Counted from the stretch's first letter, positions 50,592 to 60,409 are shown. The stretch: 64,000 bases of DNA from Paraburkholderia sp. BL25I1N1 (GCF_003002025.1 NZ_PVZB01000009.1:124001-188000); one strand, 5' to 3'. Translations and numbers: made by a program. The notes: a model not told the origin generated them from the sequence alone.

Positions 50592-51302
50592 TCAGGTGCG
50601 CAATTCAGCGACGAAGTCGTAGTAGTCATCGCGGCAATACGTATCGGTCAACTCGATTGCGCGCTGATCGGCGCTATAGCCGATACGGGTAATGACCAGC
50701 AGCGCCGAGCGCGGTTCGATGTCCATCAGCGAAGCGATCTCGCTCGACGCATTGACCGCGCGAAAGTGCTGCAACGCGCGCACCACGGCGGCACCGCGTT
50801 GTTCGAGATAGCTGTAAAGCGAATCGCCGACGGCATGCGGATCGGGCACGATCGCCGACGGCAGCGCCGAATGCTCGACCGCCATGACGATGCCGTCCGC
50901 GCGCCGCAGGCGCCGCAGACTCGTCACCGCCGCGCCGGGCGACAACCCGAGGTGCACCAGTTCGTCACGGTTGGCGGCGCGGATATCGCGCTCGAGCCAC
51001 ACCGAATCCGGCCGGAAACCGCGTTGCTGCATCTTCTTCGTGAAGCCCGTGAGCCGCGAAAGCGGATCTTCGACGCGCGGTGTGATGAAGCTGCCCGCGC
51101 CGCGAGCGCGCCGGATCAAACCTTGTTCGACCAGCAACTCGATCGCCTTGCGCGCCGTGATGCGCGACACGCCGATCGCGTCCGAGAGCGTACGCTCCGA
51201 GGGCAGCGCCTCACCCGCCGACCACACGCCGCAGTGGATCGCGGTTGCAAGATTGCGCGCGAGCTGCAAATAGAGCGGCGTGACGTTGCGGGCGTCAGGC
51301 AT
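50592..51302 (-). CDS. nagR: GntR/HutC-family regulator of the nag operon
   Basis: A transcriptional repressor with an N-terminal winged helix (LATAIHCGVWSAGEALPSER, then GVSRITARKAIELL) and a C-terminal UTRA ligand domain ending YCRDDYYDFVAEL. HutC-type members of this kind (DasR, NagR/YvoA, NagQ) sense GlcN-6-P or GlcNAc-6-P. I use the ATG at 51302 (MPDARNVTPLYLQL, 236 residues); the ATG at 51326 adds eight residues. It is first in the operon and its promoter carries a matching palindrome, so autoregulation is likely. Confidence 0.9.
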   Translation of the reverse strand: MPDARNVTPLYLQLARNLATAIHCGVWSAGEALPSERTLSDAIGVSRITARKAIELLVEQGLIRRARGAGSFITPRVEDPLSRLTGFTKKMQQRGFRPDSVWLERDIRAANRDELVHLGLSPGAAVTSLRRLRRADGIVMAVEHSALPSAIVPDPHAVGDSLYSYLEQRGAAVVRALQHFRAVNASSEIASLMDIEPRSALLVITRIGYSADQRAIELTDTYCRDDYYDFVAELRT

Positions 51303-51377
51303 CAGTGCGGACCAGCGAGTTTCCATGGGGCTCCGGCGGCCTTCGCGAAAAGGTAGGCCTACGAAAAATGAGAGCCC

Positions 51378-51405
51378 ATTATATAACCAACATAATACCA
51401 GTCAA
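51378..51405 (-). promoter_or_regulatory. Sigma-70 promoter of the nagR-nagA-nagB-nagF-nagE operon
   Basis: On the minus strand: -35 TTGACT (51405-51400), 16-bp spacer, -10 TATAAT (51383-51378). Its -35 lies within the operator palindrome. Confidence 0.8.
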
Positions 51406-51414
51406 CCAACTGGT
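51397..51414. promoter_or_regulatory. GntR-type operator of the nag operon
   Basis: A perfect palindrome, ACCAGT-CAACCA-ACTGGT, overlapping the -35. ACTGGT half-sites fit the TGGT...ACCA pattern bound by DasR/NagR/NagQ regulators. The ten-base TAATACCAGT found here recurs at 51593-51602 near the divergent gene. Confidence 0.65.
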
Positions 51415-51696
51415 TCCATGCCGGTACGATCCGGTGCAAAGCCTTGCTGAATAAGGCTTAGAGGGGCGTGCGGAGGCGCCGGAGAGGGTTTTTTGGAGCT
51501 AGGATTTACCCGCATGGGGCTTCAGAAAGCCTGCTAACCGGCTCAAACAGGGTTTCAGCGCGCTGACATCCGCGAGACGATCGATACCTTTTTAATACCA
51601 GTGCCGGTCAGGCCTTTGTCGGCGTGGCTTTTGTAAAGGGGTGCGTTCCAATATAGTGCTGAGTAGCAAGCTATAAAAATCCCCTGGGAGCCGCAT
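51415..51696. other. Rest of the nagR / MarR-GNAT divergent region
   Basis: Part of a 370-bp gap without genes. It contains a second TAATACCAGT (51593-51602), followed by GCCGGTCAGG, and a possible promoter for the MarR-GNAT gene (TTTGTA 51630-51635, 16-bp spacer, TATAGT 51652-51657). Confidence 0.5.
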
Positions 51697-52623
51697 TTGA
51701 CAGATTCCGAGACGCTGCGGCGTGCTCAGGCCGTCCGCCATTTCAACCGCTTCTATACCCGACACATTGGCGCGCTGCATGAGCATCTGGCAAAAAGCGC
51801 GTTCTCACTGACCGAAGTGCGCGTACTGCACGAGCTGTCCCGCGGATGTGCGCAAACGGCCTCGGTGCTCGGGCGTTCTCTCGGTCTCGACAGCGGTTAT
51901 CTCAGCCGTTTGCTGACGAGCTTCGAACGACGCGATCTGATCACGCGCCGCCCGTCCGAGACGGATGCACGCCAGTCGCTGATCGCGCTCACGGATAGCG
52001 GCCATGCCGCGTATGCGCCGCTCGACAGCGCGGCGATCGAAGAAGTGTCGATCGTGCTTTCCGGCCTCACGGCCCTCTCCCAGGACCAGTTGATCGCCGC
52101 GATGAAGCTCATCGAGCGGCTGCTCGGCGACAAACCCAGTCACGAACTCGTGGTGCTCCGTCAGCCGCGTGCGGGCGAATGCGGCTGGCTCGTGCATCGG
52201 CAGGCGCAATGGTTCGCCGCGCAATACGATTGGGATCCGTCGTTCGAGGGATTGCTCGCGCGGGTCGTCGCCGATTACACGCAACGCAACGACCCGGTGC
52301 GGGAGATGTGCTGGGTCGCCGATCAGGACGGGATGGTGGTCGGCTCGGTGTGCATCGTCGGCGTATCGACGACGGTGGCGGGCGTGCGGCTCCTGTGGGT
52401 CGAGCCAGATGTGCAGCGTTTGGGGATCGGCACGCAGTTGCTGAACGAATGCGTGCGCTTTGCGAAGCGCGCGGGCTATACGAAGCTCACGCTGACGACG
52501 GCCGCCTCGCTCGAACAACCGCGCCGCCTGTGCGAGCGCGCGGGGTTCAGGCTTGCCGGCACGGTGGCTGAGCGCCGTTTCGGCAAGGACCTGACGGTCG
52601 AGCGATGGGAATTAGGCCTGTAG
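51697..52623 (+). CDS. MarR-type regulator fused to a GNAT acetyltransferase
   Basis: A 308-residue two-domain protein. Residues 1-145 form a MarR winged helix (VLHELSRGCAQTASVLGRSLGLDSGYLSRLL, RRDLITRRPSETDARQ). Residues 155-308 form a GNAT domain (VAGVRLLWVEPDVQRLGIGTQLLNECVRFA with the acetyl-CoA loop RLGIGTQL). (Motifs are named by short pieces.) The start is TTG at 51697 with GGGAG six bases upstream. Such fusions are widespread, but their acetyl acceptor and target genes are mostly unknown. Confidence 0.88.
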   Translation: MTDSETLRRAQAVRHFNRFYTRHIGALHEHLAKSAFSLTEVRVLHELSRGCAQTASVLGRSLGLDSGYLSRLLTSFERRDLITRRPSETDARQSLIALTDSGHAAYAPLDSAAIEEVSIVLSGLTALSQDQLIAAMKLIERLLGDKPSHELVVLRQPRAGECGWLVHRQAQWFAAQYDWDPSFEGLLARVVADYTQRNDPVREMCWVADQDGMVVGSVCIVGVSTTVAGVRLLWVEPDVQRLGIGTQLLNECVRFAKRAGYTKLTLTTAASLEQPRRLCERAGFRLAGTVAERRFGKDLTVERWELGL

Positions 52624-52636
52624 CAAACGTCGCTGC

Positions 52637-53449
52637 TTAGAACGACGGCACCACCGAACCTTTGAACTGCGTCTTGATGAACTGGCGCACGTCTTCCGAC
52701 TGGTAAGCGGCAACCAGCTTCTTGACCCACGGCTTGTCCTTATCTTGCGTGCGCACGGCGATCAGGTTCGCGTACGGGCTATGCACGTCTTCGAGCGCGA
52801 TCGCATCTTTGGTCGGTTGCAGGCCGGCGGCCAACGCAAAGTTCGTGTTGATCGCGGCGGCGTCGACGTCCGACAGCGAGCGCGGCAGTTGCGCGGCGTC
52901 GAGTTCGACCAGCTTGATCTTCTTCGGATTGTCGGCGACGTCGAGCGGCGTCGCGTTATTGCCGTTCGTGCCCGCGCCGGTCTTCAGCTTGATCACGCCT
53001 TGCGTTTGCAGCAACAGCAGCGCGCGATTTTCGTTCGACGGATCGTTCGGCACCGCGACCTTCGCGCCTTGCGGTAGATCCTTCAGCGACTTCAGCTTCT
53101 TCGAATAGATACCGAGCGGCGAGATGTACGTGAGGCCGGCGTTGACGATCTTGTAGCCGCGCTGCTTGATCTGGCTATCGAGGTACGGCTGGTGCTGGAA
53201 GCTGTTCGCATCGAGGTCGCCTGCGTCGAGCGCGGCGTTCGGCTGCACGTAGTCGTTGAATTCGACGACCTTCACGTTCAGGCCTTCGCGCTTCGCCACC
53301 TTGGTGACGACTTCCCAGATCTGCGCGTCCGGGCCGCCGATGGTGCCGACCTTGATGACTTTGTCGTCGGCGTGCGCACCGAAGCTGGTGAAGATTGCCG
53401 TAGTGGCGACGACTGCCGAGAGGGCTTTGAGGATGTTTCTGCGCTGCAT
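52637..53449 (-). CDS. metQ: MetQ/NlpA-family substrate-binding protein (orphan)
   Basis: A periplasmic binding protein of 270 residues for methionine or a related compound. It has a signal peptide ending TSFGAHA-DD without a lipobox Cys, then KVIKVGTIGGPDAQIWEVV and GLTYISPLGIYSKKLKSL. The ATPase and permease (metN, metI) are not adjacent, so it must work with a transporter encoded elsewhere, or bind in trans. It converges with the MarR-GNAT gene. The 249-bp upstream gap shows no clear riboswitch. Confidence 0.9.
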   Translation of the reverse strand: MQRRNILKALSAVVATTAIFTSFGAHADDKVIKVGTIGGPDAQIWEVVTKVAKREGLNVKVVEFNDYVQPNAALDAGDLDANSFQHQPYLDSQIKQRGYKIVNAGLTYISPLGIYSKKLKSLKDLPQGAKVAVPNDPSNENRALLLLQTQGVIKLKTGAGTNGNNATPLDVADNPKKIKLVELDAAQLPRSLSDVDAAAINTNFALAAGLQPTKDAIALEDVHSPYANLIAVRTQDKDKPWVKKLVAAYQSEDVRQFIKTQFKGSVVPSF

Positions 53450-53698
53450 GTGATTCTCGCTTGTTTCTAATCGACGGCTTGATCGATGACTCGATTAATG
53501 GCGCATCGATTTCTGATCGGTGTCAGATTCGGGTGGAAGCCGGCGGCAACATGGCGTGTGGCCCTGCGCCGTCAACTGGACCTGAAATGGTCTCATAGTC
53601 CCGGCGAGATGGGAAATATCACGATCGCATATGGTTATGCGCCTTGGACGGTGGGGACCGCGTGCATGTGAGAGGCGCGCGGTCGATGCAGCGGGGAG

Positions 53699-55570
53699 TC
53701 AGAAGGTGGTCCAGTCGTCGTCTGGCGCGGTGGCTTTTACTGCCTCGGTTGATGCGCGCGGCGTGGTCGCGGCGACAGGCTTGGCGCTCGTAACATGCGC
53801 GGAGGAAGCCGACGCTTGGGTCGAGGTCGACGTGGCGGACGTCCTGTTGGGTGCCGACAATTTCGGCTCCGCACGCGGCGATGCCGACGCAGAGTGCGAC
53901 ACCGTGCCGATTTCGCGCGCTGCGGTTGCGGTTGCATGCGCCGCCGCGACCCTTGCCGCCGCCACCGTCGCAGTCACTCTCCGCGCCGCGACGACCGCCG
54001 AACCAGGCGCGCTCCCTTCTGCGCCATTCACGCGAAACGCGCTCACTGTCTCGCGCAAACGCCCCGCCTGATCCTGCAAAGAAGCCGCCGCGGCCGCCGC
54101 CTGCTCGACCAGCGCCGCGTTCTGCTGCGTCACTTCGTCCATTTGCGTGACGGCGCGGCCGACCTGGGCAATGCCGCTGCTCTGCTCTTCGGATGCCGCC
54201 GCGATCTCGCCCATGATGTCCGTGACACGCCGCACGGCTTGCAGAATCTCGCCCATCGTCGCGCCGGCCTGCTGCACCAGGGTCGAGCCGTTGTGCACGC
54301 GTTCGACCGACGCGCCGATCAACTGCTTGATCTCCTTGGCCGCCGTCCCCGAGCGCTGTGCGAGGTTGCGCACCTCGCCCGCGACGACCGCGAAACCGCG
54401 GCCTTGCTCACCGGCGCGCGCCGCTTCGACGGCTGCGTTCAACGCAAGAATGTTGGTCTGAAACGCGATACCTTCGATCACGCCGATGATGTCCGCGATC
54501 TGCCGCGAGCTATCGTTGATCTCGCTCATCGTGCCGATCACACGGCTTACCACGTCGTTGCCGCGCGTCGCGATTTCGGACGCGTTATGCGCGAGCCCGC
54601 TTGCTTGCCGCGCGTTGTCGGCGTTCTGCTTGACCGTTGCGGTGAGTTCCTCCATGCTCGCCGCGGTTTCCTGCAACGAAGCCGCCTGTTGCTCGGTGCG
54701 CTGCGACAGATCGCCGTTGCCGGCCGCGATCTGCTGCGTCGCCGACGCAATGGATTCCGCCGAGCGACGAATCTCGCCGATGGTCTGCTGCAAGCGGTTC
54801 TGCATGTCATGCATGGCCGCCATCATGCTCGTCCTGTCCTGTGGACGAACGGCGACCACCTGCGTCAGGTCGCCTTGCGCGATACTCGCCGCGAGCCGCG
54901 CCGCCTGATCGGGTTCGCCGCCGAGGCTCGCGCGCACATTGCGGATGATCAGCAGCATCGCCAGCGAGATGATCGCGCCGATCACCAGCACCACGGCCAG
55001 GTGACCGAGCAGCGTCTCGTAGTACACCGTATCGATGTCCTTGACGAACACGCCGCTCGTGATGTTCCAGTCCCACGGCGCGAAACGCACCACGTAGCTG
55101 ATTTTCGGCACCGCCGTTTCGCTGTGCGGCAAGCGTCCGCGATACTCCGCGAAACCGCGGCCGCTTGCCTTGGCCGCGTCGACGATTGCCACGTACAAGA
55201 GCTTGCCGTCCGGATCCTTGAAGTCGCCGACCGGCTTGCCGGTCATCTGCGGCAGCGTGGGATGCATGAGCACGACGGGCTTCGAATCCATCACGAACAG
55301 GTAGCCGGATTCGCCGTAGCGCATGGTCGCAAGACGGGCGAGCGCTTCGCGCCGTGCGTCGGCCTCGCTCAGCTTGCCGTTCTGCGCGAGCGCGTAATAA
55401 CCGTTCACGATACCTTGCGCGGCGTCGACCAGGTTCACCATGCCCGCCTTGCGCTCGGCCAGCATCGTGCTGCGCGTTTCGACCGCGCTCCACAGCCCGA
55501 CGCCCAGCAGCCCCAGCCAGACGAGCGCGAGCGACAGCCACAGTTTGCGATTCAAACTCATCCTGCTCAT
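53699..55570 (-). CDS. Methyl-accepting chemotaxis protein with periplasmic Cache domain
   Basis: A chemoreceptor of 623 residues from the ATG at 55570 ([20 protein letters not shown]). TM1 is at residues 10-30. A single-Cache domain ([20 protein letters not shown]) covers about 35-185, and TM2 is near 190-210. HAMP is next, then the methylation and signalling helices with the hairpin tip [37 protein letters not shown] (key part only). An Ala-rich linker ends in DWTTF, a CheR/CheB docking pentapeptide of the NWETF type. Its ligand is unknown; sCache domains often bind organic acids. Confidence 0.93.
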   Translation of the reverse strand: MSRMSLNRKLWLSLALVWLGLLGVGLWSAVETRSTMLAERKAGMVNLVDAAQGIVNGYYALAQNGKLSEADARREALARLATMRYGESGYLFVMDSKPVVLMHPTLPQMTGKPVGDFKDPDGKLLYVAIVDAAKASGRGFAEYRGRLPHSETAVPKISYVVRFAPWDWNITSGVFVKDIDTVYYETLLGHLAVVLVIGAIISLAMLLIIRNVRASLGGEPDQAARLAASIAQGDLTQVVAVRPQDRTSMMAAMHDMQNRLQQTIGEIRRSAESIASATQQIAAGNGDLSQRTEQQAASLQETAASMEELTATVKQNADNARQASGLAHNASEIATRGNDVVSRVIGTMSEINDSSRQIADIIGVIEGIAFQTNILALNAAVEAARAGEQGRGFAVVAGEVRNLAQRSGTAAKEIKQLIGASVERVHNGSTLVQQAGATMGEILQAVRRVTDIMGEIAAASEEQSSGIAQVGRAVTQMDEVTQQNAALVEQAAAAAASLQDQAGRLRETVSAFRVNGAEGSAPGSAVVAARRVTATVAAARVAAAHATATAAREIGTVSHSASASPRAEPKLSAPNRTSATSTSTQASASSAHVTSAKPVAATTPRASTEAVKATAPDDDWTTF

Positions 55571-55827
55571 TGTTGTGGTCTCTCTCGTGTAATTCATGTT
55601 CCGTTCGCAGTCGCAAGAGGGCGATTGCATATCGCGCGCAAACGATTGCTATCGATATAACGGCATGGCAAACGGGCAACTTGAGAGACGCTGCGAGGAG
55701 CCGGCGGGCGCGACGCGCGGCATGCGTGCGGATTGAATGCGCGCATCGGATCGGTCTCTGCACGATAATTGGAGATTGCGGCCGCATGCGCGATGCGGCT
55801 CATTCCCTTGCTGAGAGAACCACGCCC

Positions 55828-56118
55828 ATGTACGTCATCGACCTTATCTACACTGCACCGCTCGAACGCGTCGACGACGCGCTGGAAGCGCACCGCGCGT
55901 TTCTGACGCAACAGTTCGAGGCAGGCGTGTTCGTCGCCGCCGGACCGAAAGTGCCGCGCAACGGCGGCATCATTCTGGCGGTGCGCGTCGAGCGCGAGAA
56001 GCTGGACGAGATTCTTGCTAGCGACCCGTTCGCGCAGCAGAAGCTCGCGCGCTACGAGGTGACGGAATTCAAGGCGACGCGGCTCGCGCCGGGATTGAAT
56101 CTGCCGATTCCGGATTGA
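55828..56118 (+). CDS. YciI-like protein
   Basis: A 96-residue protein with the YCII fold: MYVIDLIYTAPLERVDDAL, then a conserved His (EAHRAFL), FVAAGPKVPRNGGIILA and DPFAQQKLARYEVTEF. The His-Asp pair is the presumed active site; some members act on chlorinated or lactone compounds. The ATG at 55828 has GAGAG upstream. A much longer open frame from 55354 reads antisense to the chemoreceptor and is not real. Confidence 0.88.
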   Translation: MYVIDLIYTAPLERVDDALEAHRAFLTQQFEAGVFVAAGPKVPRNGGIILAVRVEREKLDEILASDPFAQQKLARYEVTEFKATRLAPGLNLPIPD

Positions 56119-56185
56119 GCATTGGAAAGAGAGGAGATTTGAAAACGGGCGCGTGATACGACACGCGCCCTTACGGCTGCCTGCG

Positions 56186-56803
56186 TCAGTCGAGCAGCAG
56201 CTTGATGTCGTGCACCCACGGCGTCGCGCCCTGGCCGTCACGCGCGAACAGACGCAGCTTGCCGTCCGTGTCGAACACATAGCTCGCGGCCGTGTGGTCC
56301 ATCGTGTAGCTGTCAGGCGTCTTGCCCGGCACCTTCGCGTAGTAGACGCGGAAGTCCTTCGTGATCTTGGTGAGCTGCGCCTGATCGGCCGGACGCAAGC
56401 CGACGAACGTCGGGTTGAATGCGGGCACGTATTGCGCAAGCAGAGCCGGGGTGTCGCGGTCCGGATCGACGGTGACGAACAATACCTGCACGCGCTTCGC
56501 GTCTTCCGGGCCGAGTTGCTGCAACGCTTGTGAGAGTTCGGCCATGGTGGTCGGGCAAACGTCCGGGCAATGTGTGTAGCCGAAGAACAGCACTACCACC
56601 TTGCCCTTGTAGTCCGCGAGAGTGCGAACATGGCCGGCCGTATCGGGTAGCGAGAAGTCGCTGCCGAACTGGGTGTTACCGGTGATGTCGAGATTCTGGA
56701 ACGCCGGCGGCTGCTTGCCGCAGCCTGCTATCAGCAACGCGGCACCGAACGCGCAAGCGATCACAGCAGCACGCGCCGTGCGCGCGAAGCGGATATTGAG
56801 CAT
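56186..56803 (-). CDS. SCO1/SenC copper chaperone for cytochrome oxidase
   Basis: A membrane-anchored thioredoxin-fold protein of 205 residues that delivers copper to CuA of subunit II. The lipobox is ALLIAGC near residue 28. The copper-binding CPDVC is present in YTHCPDVCPTTMAEL near 75, with the distal His in YTMDHTAASYVFD. It is the last gene of the cox assembly operon, four bases after cyoE. Confidence 0.95.
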   Translation of the reverse strand: MLNIRFARTARAAVIACAFGAALLIAGCGKQPPAFQNLDITGNTQFGSDFSLPDTAGHVRTLADYKGKVVVLFFGYTHCPDVCPTTMAELSQALQQLGPEDAKRVQVLFVTVDPDRDTPALLAQYVPAFNPTFVGLRPADQAQLTKITKDFRVYYAKVPGKTPDSYTMDHTAASYVFDTDGKLRLFARDGQGATPWVHDIKLLLD

Positions 56804-56807
56804 GGTA

Positions 56808-57713
56808 TTACGCGCCGATCAGGACGCGCGCATAGTGGTCGATCAGCAGCGCGGCGAACAGCAGCGAGAGATAGACGATCGAATAACGGAAGGTCTTGCG
56901 CGCCAGATCGTCCGAGTATTCGCGATAGATCTTCCACGCATAGGCAAGGAACACGGCACCCAGCAGTACGGCCGCCGCGAGATACACCACGCCGCTCATG
57001 CCGGAGATGAACGGCATCATGGTGACCGCGAACAGGATCACCGTGTACAGCAGAATATGCAGGCGCGTGTACTTCTCGCCGTGCGTGTTCGGCAGCATCG
57101 GCAGGCCGGCGTTTTCGTAGTCTTTGCGGCGATACAGCGCGAGCGCCCAGAAATGCGGCGGCGTCCACACGAAGATGATCAGCACCAGGATCCACGCGTC
57201 GCCCGGCACATGGCCGGTGACCGCGGCCCAGCCAAGCGCCGGCGGCATGGCGCCCGAGGCACCGCCGATCACGATATTCTGCGGCGTGGCAGGCTTGAGC
57301 AGCAGCGTGTAGATGACGGCATAGCCCACGAACGTGGCCAGCGTGAGCCACATGGTGAGCGGATTGGCGAACGTATAGAGCGTCCACATGCCGAGGCCGC
57401 CGAGCACGGCCGAGAACAGCAGAATCTGCGCGGTGGTAATTTCGCCGCGCGCGGACGGCCGCCACGAAGTGCGGCGCATCTTGGCGTCGATCTTCTGCTC
57501 GACGAGGCAATTGATGGCGAACGCCGCGCCGGCCAGCAACCAGATGCCGACGGTGCCGCCGATCAGCGGAGTCCAAGGCACCATGCCTGGCGTCGACAGG
57601 AACATGCCGATGACGGCGCAGAACACGGCGAGTTGCGTGACGCGCGGCTTCGTCAGGGCGATGTACTGGGAGACCCGGCTACCGGGCGTTTGGGAGAGTG
57701 TTGTGCTGTCCAT
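56808..57713 (-). CDS. cyoE: Protoheme IX farnesyltransferase (heme O synthase)
   Basis: A polytopic membrane prenyltransferase of 301 residues, also called CtaB, adding a farnesyl group to heme b. The motif [19 protein letters not shown] carries the conserved Asp/Arg residues, and [17 protein letters not shown] the second. It lies 6 bp after ctaA, which takes the next step. Confidence 0.96.
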   Translation of the reverse strand: MDSTTLSQTPGSRVSQYIALTKPRVTQLAVFCAVIGMFLSTPGMVPWTPLIGGTVGIWLLAGAAFAINCLVEQKIDAKMRRTSWRPSARGEITTAQILLFSAVLGGLGMWTLYTFANPLTMWLTLATFVGYAVIYTLLLKPATPQNIVIGGASGAMPPALGWAAVTGHVPGDAWILVLIIFVWTPPHFWALALYRRKDYENAGLPMLPNTHGEKYTRLHILLYTVILFAVTMMPFISGMSGVVYLAAAVLLGAVFLAYAWKIYREYSDDLARKTFRYSIVYLSLLFAALLIDHYARVLIGA

Positions 57714-57719
57714 GCGGAG

Positions 57720-58829
57720 TCACGCTGGCGCGGCATCGCGCGCAGGGAGCACGGCGCGGCCGGGACGGCTATAAGCGATTCGAAAGTTTAACATAACGAG
57801 CAGAGGCAGCAGGATCGCAGCCCCGCCGTTATGCGCGACCGCAATGGGCAACGGCCATTGCAGAACGATGTTCGACAGCCCGGTGATGAACTGGATCAAC
57901 ACCACCAGCAGCACGCCGTTGGCGGGGCGCCGCAGCGACTCGAAACGGCGCAGTTTCAGCGCGAACCACACCAGGTACGCGACCACGACGATGGCGAATG
58001 TGCGGTGGGTCCAATGAATCGCCACCAGCGCATCCTGCGTGATCATGTCGCCGTCGCCGGTCATGCCGAGCGCGCGCCACAGGTGGAAGCCGTGCGTGAA
58101 GTCCATCGGCGGGACCCATTGGCCGTTGCAGGTCGGGAAATCCGTGCACGCGAGCACCGCGTAGTTGGTGCTGACCCAGCCGCCCAACGCGATTTGCGCG
58201 ATCAGCAGCACCAGACCCGCGATCGCCGCCGCGCGCCAGCGCGCCGCTTCAGGCTCGTAGGCAGGCAACGGCGTTTGCCGCGCGGCCAGCCAGCCGAGCG
58301 TGCCCAGCAACGCGAGGCCGAGCAGCAAGTGCGTGGTCACGATGATCGGTTGCAGCTTCATCGTCACGGTCCAGGCGCCGAACGCGCCTTGCACCAGAAT
58401 CAGCAGCAGCAACGAGGTCGGCCACCACGGTGACACATGCAGTGGACGCCGCTTGACGCGCGCCGTCCACGCGATCACGGTCTGCGCGATGATCAGCACG
58501 CCGATCGCCATTGCGAAGTAACGGTGGATCATTTCGATCCAGGCCTTCGTCATGCTGACCGGTCCGGTGGGCATCGCCTGATGAGCGGCCGTGATCGCCG
58601 CATGCGCGATAAACGGCGACGAGGTGCCGTAACAGCCCGGCCAGTCCGGACAGCCGAGCCCGGAATCGGTGAGCCGCGTGAAGCCGCCGAACATCACCAG
58701 GTCGAGCGTGAGGAAGGTGGTGAGCCAGACCAGCTTGCGGAATTTGTTGTCGTCTGCCTTAACCCATACGTAGGACAGCGGCAACAACGCGATACACAAG
58801 CCGATCAAAGCCAGTTGCAGTACGAACAT
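57720..58829 (-). CDS. ctaA: Heme A synthase
   Basis: A membrane protein of 369 residues that oxidises the C8 methyl of heme O. It has eight TM helices. Paired heme-ligand histidines are visible in EMIHRYFAM and VAIHWTHRTFAIV. TRLTDSGLGCPDWPGCYG holds the periplasmic Cys pair, with a second pair in LACTDFPTCNGQWVPP. It lies between the SCO-like protein and cyoE in the operon. Confidence 0.96.
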   Translation of the reverse strand: MFVLQLALIGLCIALLPLSYVWVKADDNKFRKLVWLTTFLTLDLVMFGGFTRLTDSGLGCPDWPGCYGTSSPFIAHAAITAAHQAMPTGPVSMTKAWIEMIHRYFAMAIGVLIIAQTVIAWTARVKRRPLHVSPWWPTSLLLLILVQGAFGAWTVTMKLQPIIVTTHLLLGLALLGTLGWLAARQTPLPAYEPEAARWRAAAIAGLVLLIAQIALGGWVSTNYAVLACTDFPTCNGQWVPPMDFTHGFHLWRALGMTGDGDMITQDALVAIHWTHRTFAIVVVAYLVWFALKLRRFESLRRPANGVLLVVLIQFITGLSNIVLQWPLPIAVAHNGGAAILLPLLVMLNFRIAYSRPGRAVLPARDAAPA

Positions 58830-58851
58830 CTCTCTTACCTATATTGCGGCA

Positions 58852-59514
58852 TCAGCCGATGCGTGACCATTTGAGCAGCTTGGTCAGGTCGCCTTTGATC
58901 TTGCTGGGATTCGGATCTTTCGGGAAACGCATCATCAGATTGCCGTTCGGATCGACCAGGTAGATGTGCTCGGTGACCTTGGTGCCGTTGTCCGTGGGTA
59001 GCCATGCGGACACCTGCGCCGGATCGGCAATCATCATGTCGGTGTCGGGATACGCCTTTTGTATCACGTCAGACACGTTGCCTGCATCGGTGCGCAGCCA
59101 CACTTCCACGACGCGCTCGCGCTCCGGGCCCTGAGCTGCGCGGATTTGTCGCATGAAGTAGAGCTTGGTGACGCACGCTTTGTCGCACGCACTGTTGTCG
59201 ACCGAGATCATCAGCCAGTGGCCGCGCAGCGTGGCGAACTTGACGGGCTTGCCGTCCTCGCCGGTGACCGTCAGCGAATCGGGGATCGGGCGTTGCGGTT
59301 CGACTAGCGTGCCGTAGCTCGAGGTGCCGCCGGTCGGCTTGATCACGTAGTACATGAAATACGACACTGCTATCGGCGCGCCGCAGATGATCGCCACCAG
59401 CAGCAGCATCCAGCGGCCACGCTGCCACGAGCCTTTGCCGTTAGGTTGGCCGGGCATGGCGCGGGGTGCTGCGGGTTTGCCGCCTTGCGGCGAACGGGGA
59501 GATTGCGTGGACAC
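58852..59514 (-). CDS. SCO-like membrane-anchored thioredoxin-fold protein
   Basis: A 220-residue protein: cytosolic Pro/Gly-rich N-terminus, one TM helix (MLLLVAIICGAPIAVSYFMYY, about residues 36-56), then a periplasmic domain. RGHWLMISVDNSACDKACVTKLYFMR carries a C-x3-C pair (CDKAC) at the place of the SCO CPxxC motif, though CP is replaced. It is commonly encoded in betaproteobacterial cox clusters as an unnamed transmembrane protein. A role in copper or thiol chemistry for CuA is inferred from fold and context. Confidence 0.82.
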   Translation of the reverse strand: MSTQSPRSPQGGKPAAPRAMPGQPNGKGSWQRGRWMLLLVAIICGAPIAVSYFMYYVIKPTGGTSSYGTLVEPQRPIPDSLTVTGEDGKPVKFATLRGHWLMISVDNSACDKACVTKLYFMRQIRAAQGPERERVVEVWLRTDAGNVSDVIQKAYPDTDMMIADPAQVSAWLPTDNGTKVTEHIYLVDPNGNLMMRFPKDPNPSKIKGDLTKLLKWSRIG

Positions 59515-59581
59515 TACGGACCTCTTTCAATGATTGCGCGGCTTGCGGCTCGAACCTGGGCCACTAGCCGCATGTGCTGCA

Positions 59582-60298
59582 TTACGCGCCCGGCGCGTGC
59601 TCTTTCTTCGCGGCGCGGCGCGCGGCATACAGGCCGAAGACCAGCGCGGCGGCCGCCATGCCCCACCACTGGAACATGTAGCCGTAGTTGCGCTCGACGC
59701 CTTCAGTCGGCGCGGGCCAATCGCGCACCAACTTGTCGCCATCGTCGCTCAACTGCTGAATCACGAACGATTGCAGCGGCAGGCCGGTTTCCGCGGCGTA
59801 CGCGGCGACATCCAGATTCTGGCGGATCAGTTGATGCTCAGCCGAGCCGCCGTGCCCCAACTCGTACGCGCGCGAAGCGTCGGCACGGGCAATGCCTTCG
59901 ATTTCAATTTCGCCTTGCGGCGTCATGTACGGCGCGATGGTTTCGCGATTGTTCATATTGCGCGGCAACCAGCCACGATTGACCAGCACGTAACCGCCGC
60001 CGGCCAGTTTAAAAGGCATCACAACGTAAAAGCCCGGCTGGTCGTTATACGGACGATTATCGAGGTAGACGACCTTGTCCGCGACGAAACTGCCACGCGC
60101 CTTCACGCGATGAAACTCAATGTCCTTCAACTGAACCGGCGCGCCGCTCACCGGCTGCGCGGGCGCATTCTCGAACTGTGTGATTTGCGCTTCGAGCGCT
60201 TCCTTTTGATGCGCGCGGTCGCGCTGCCAGAAACCCAGCCGCACCGTGACCACCATCACCAGCAGAATCAGCAGCACGGGAACGAGGCGAAACTTCAT
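59582..60298 (-). CDS. SURF1-family cytochrome oxidase biogenesis protein
   Basis: A 238-residue membrane protein with TM helices at both ends (VLLILLVMVVTVRLGFWQRDRA and YMFQWWGMAAAALVFGLYAA) and a periplasmic domain between (VYLDNRPYNDQPGFYVVMPF, LVNRGWLPRNM). SURF1/Shy1 binds heme a and passes it to subunit I. It sits between coxC and ctaA. Confidence 0.94.
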   Translation of the reverse strand: MKFRLVPVLLILLVMVVTVRLGFWQRDRAHQKEALEAQITQFENAPAQPVSGAPVQLKDIEFHRVKARGSFVADKVVYLDNRPYNDQPGFYVVMPFKLAGGGYVLVNRGWLPRNMNNRETIAPYMTPQGEIEIEGIARADASRAYELGHGGSAEHQLIRQNLDVAAYAAETGLPLQSFVIQQLSDDGDKLVRDWPAPTEGVERNYGYMFQWWGMAAAALVFGLYAARRAAKKEHAPGA

Positions 60299-60409
60299 CG
60301 CGCACGCTCGTCAGCCGCGTGCGGCGCAACGGGGAACAACCGGCAAACGCAGGCGCGCGGTGCGATAATAAACATCTTGCCTCTGCGCTTTCCGGTTTCA
60401 GCTGGTTCC

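Noticed and set aside
53450..53698. Riboswitch upstream of metQ (SAM type)
   Set aside because: No conserved SAM-riboswitch core or terminator could be recognised in the 249-bp gap.
53795..55660. A 621-codon frame antisense to the chemoreceptor
   Set aside because: Arg/His-rich shadow; the minus-strand protein has Cache, HAMP and signalling domains.
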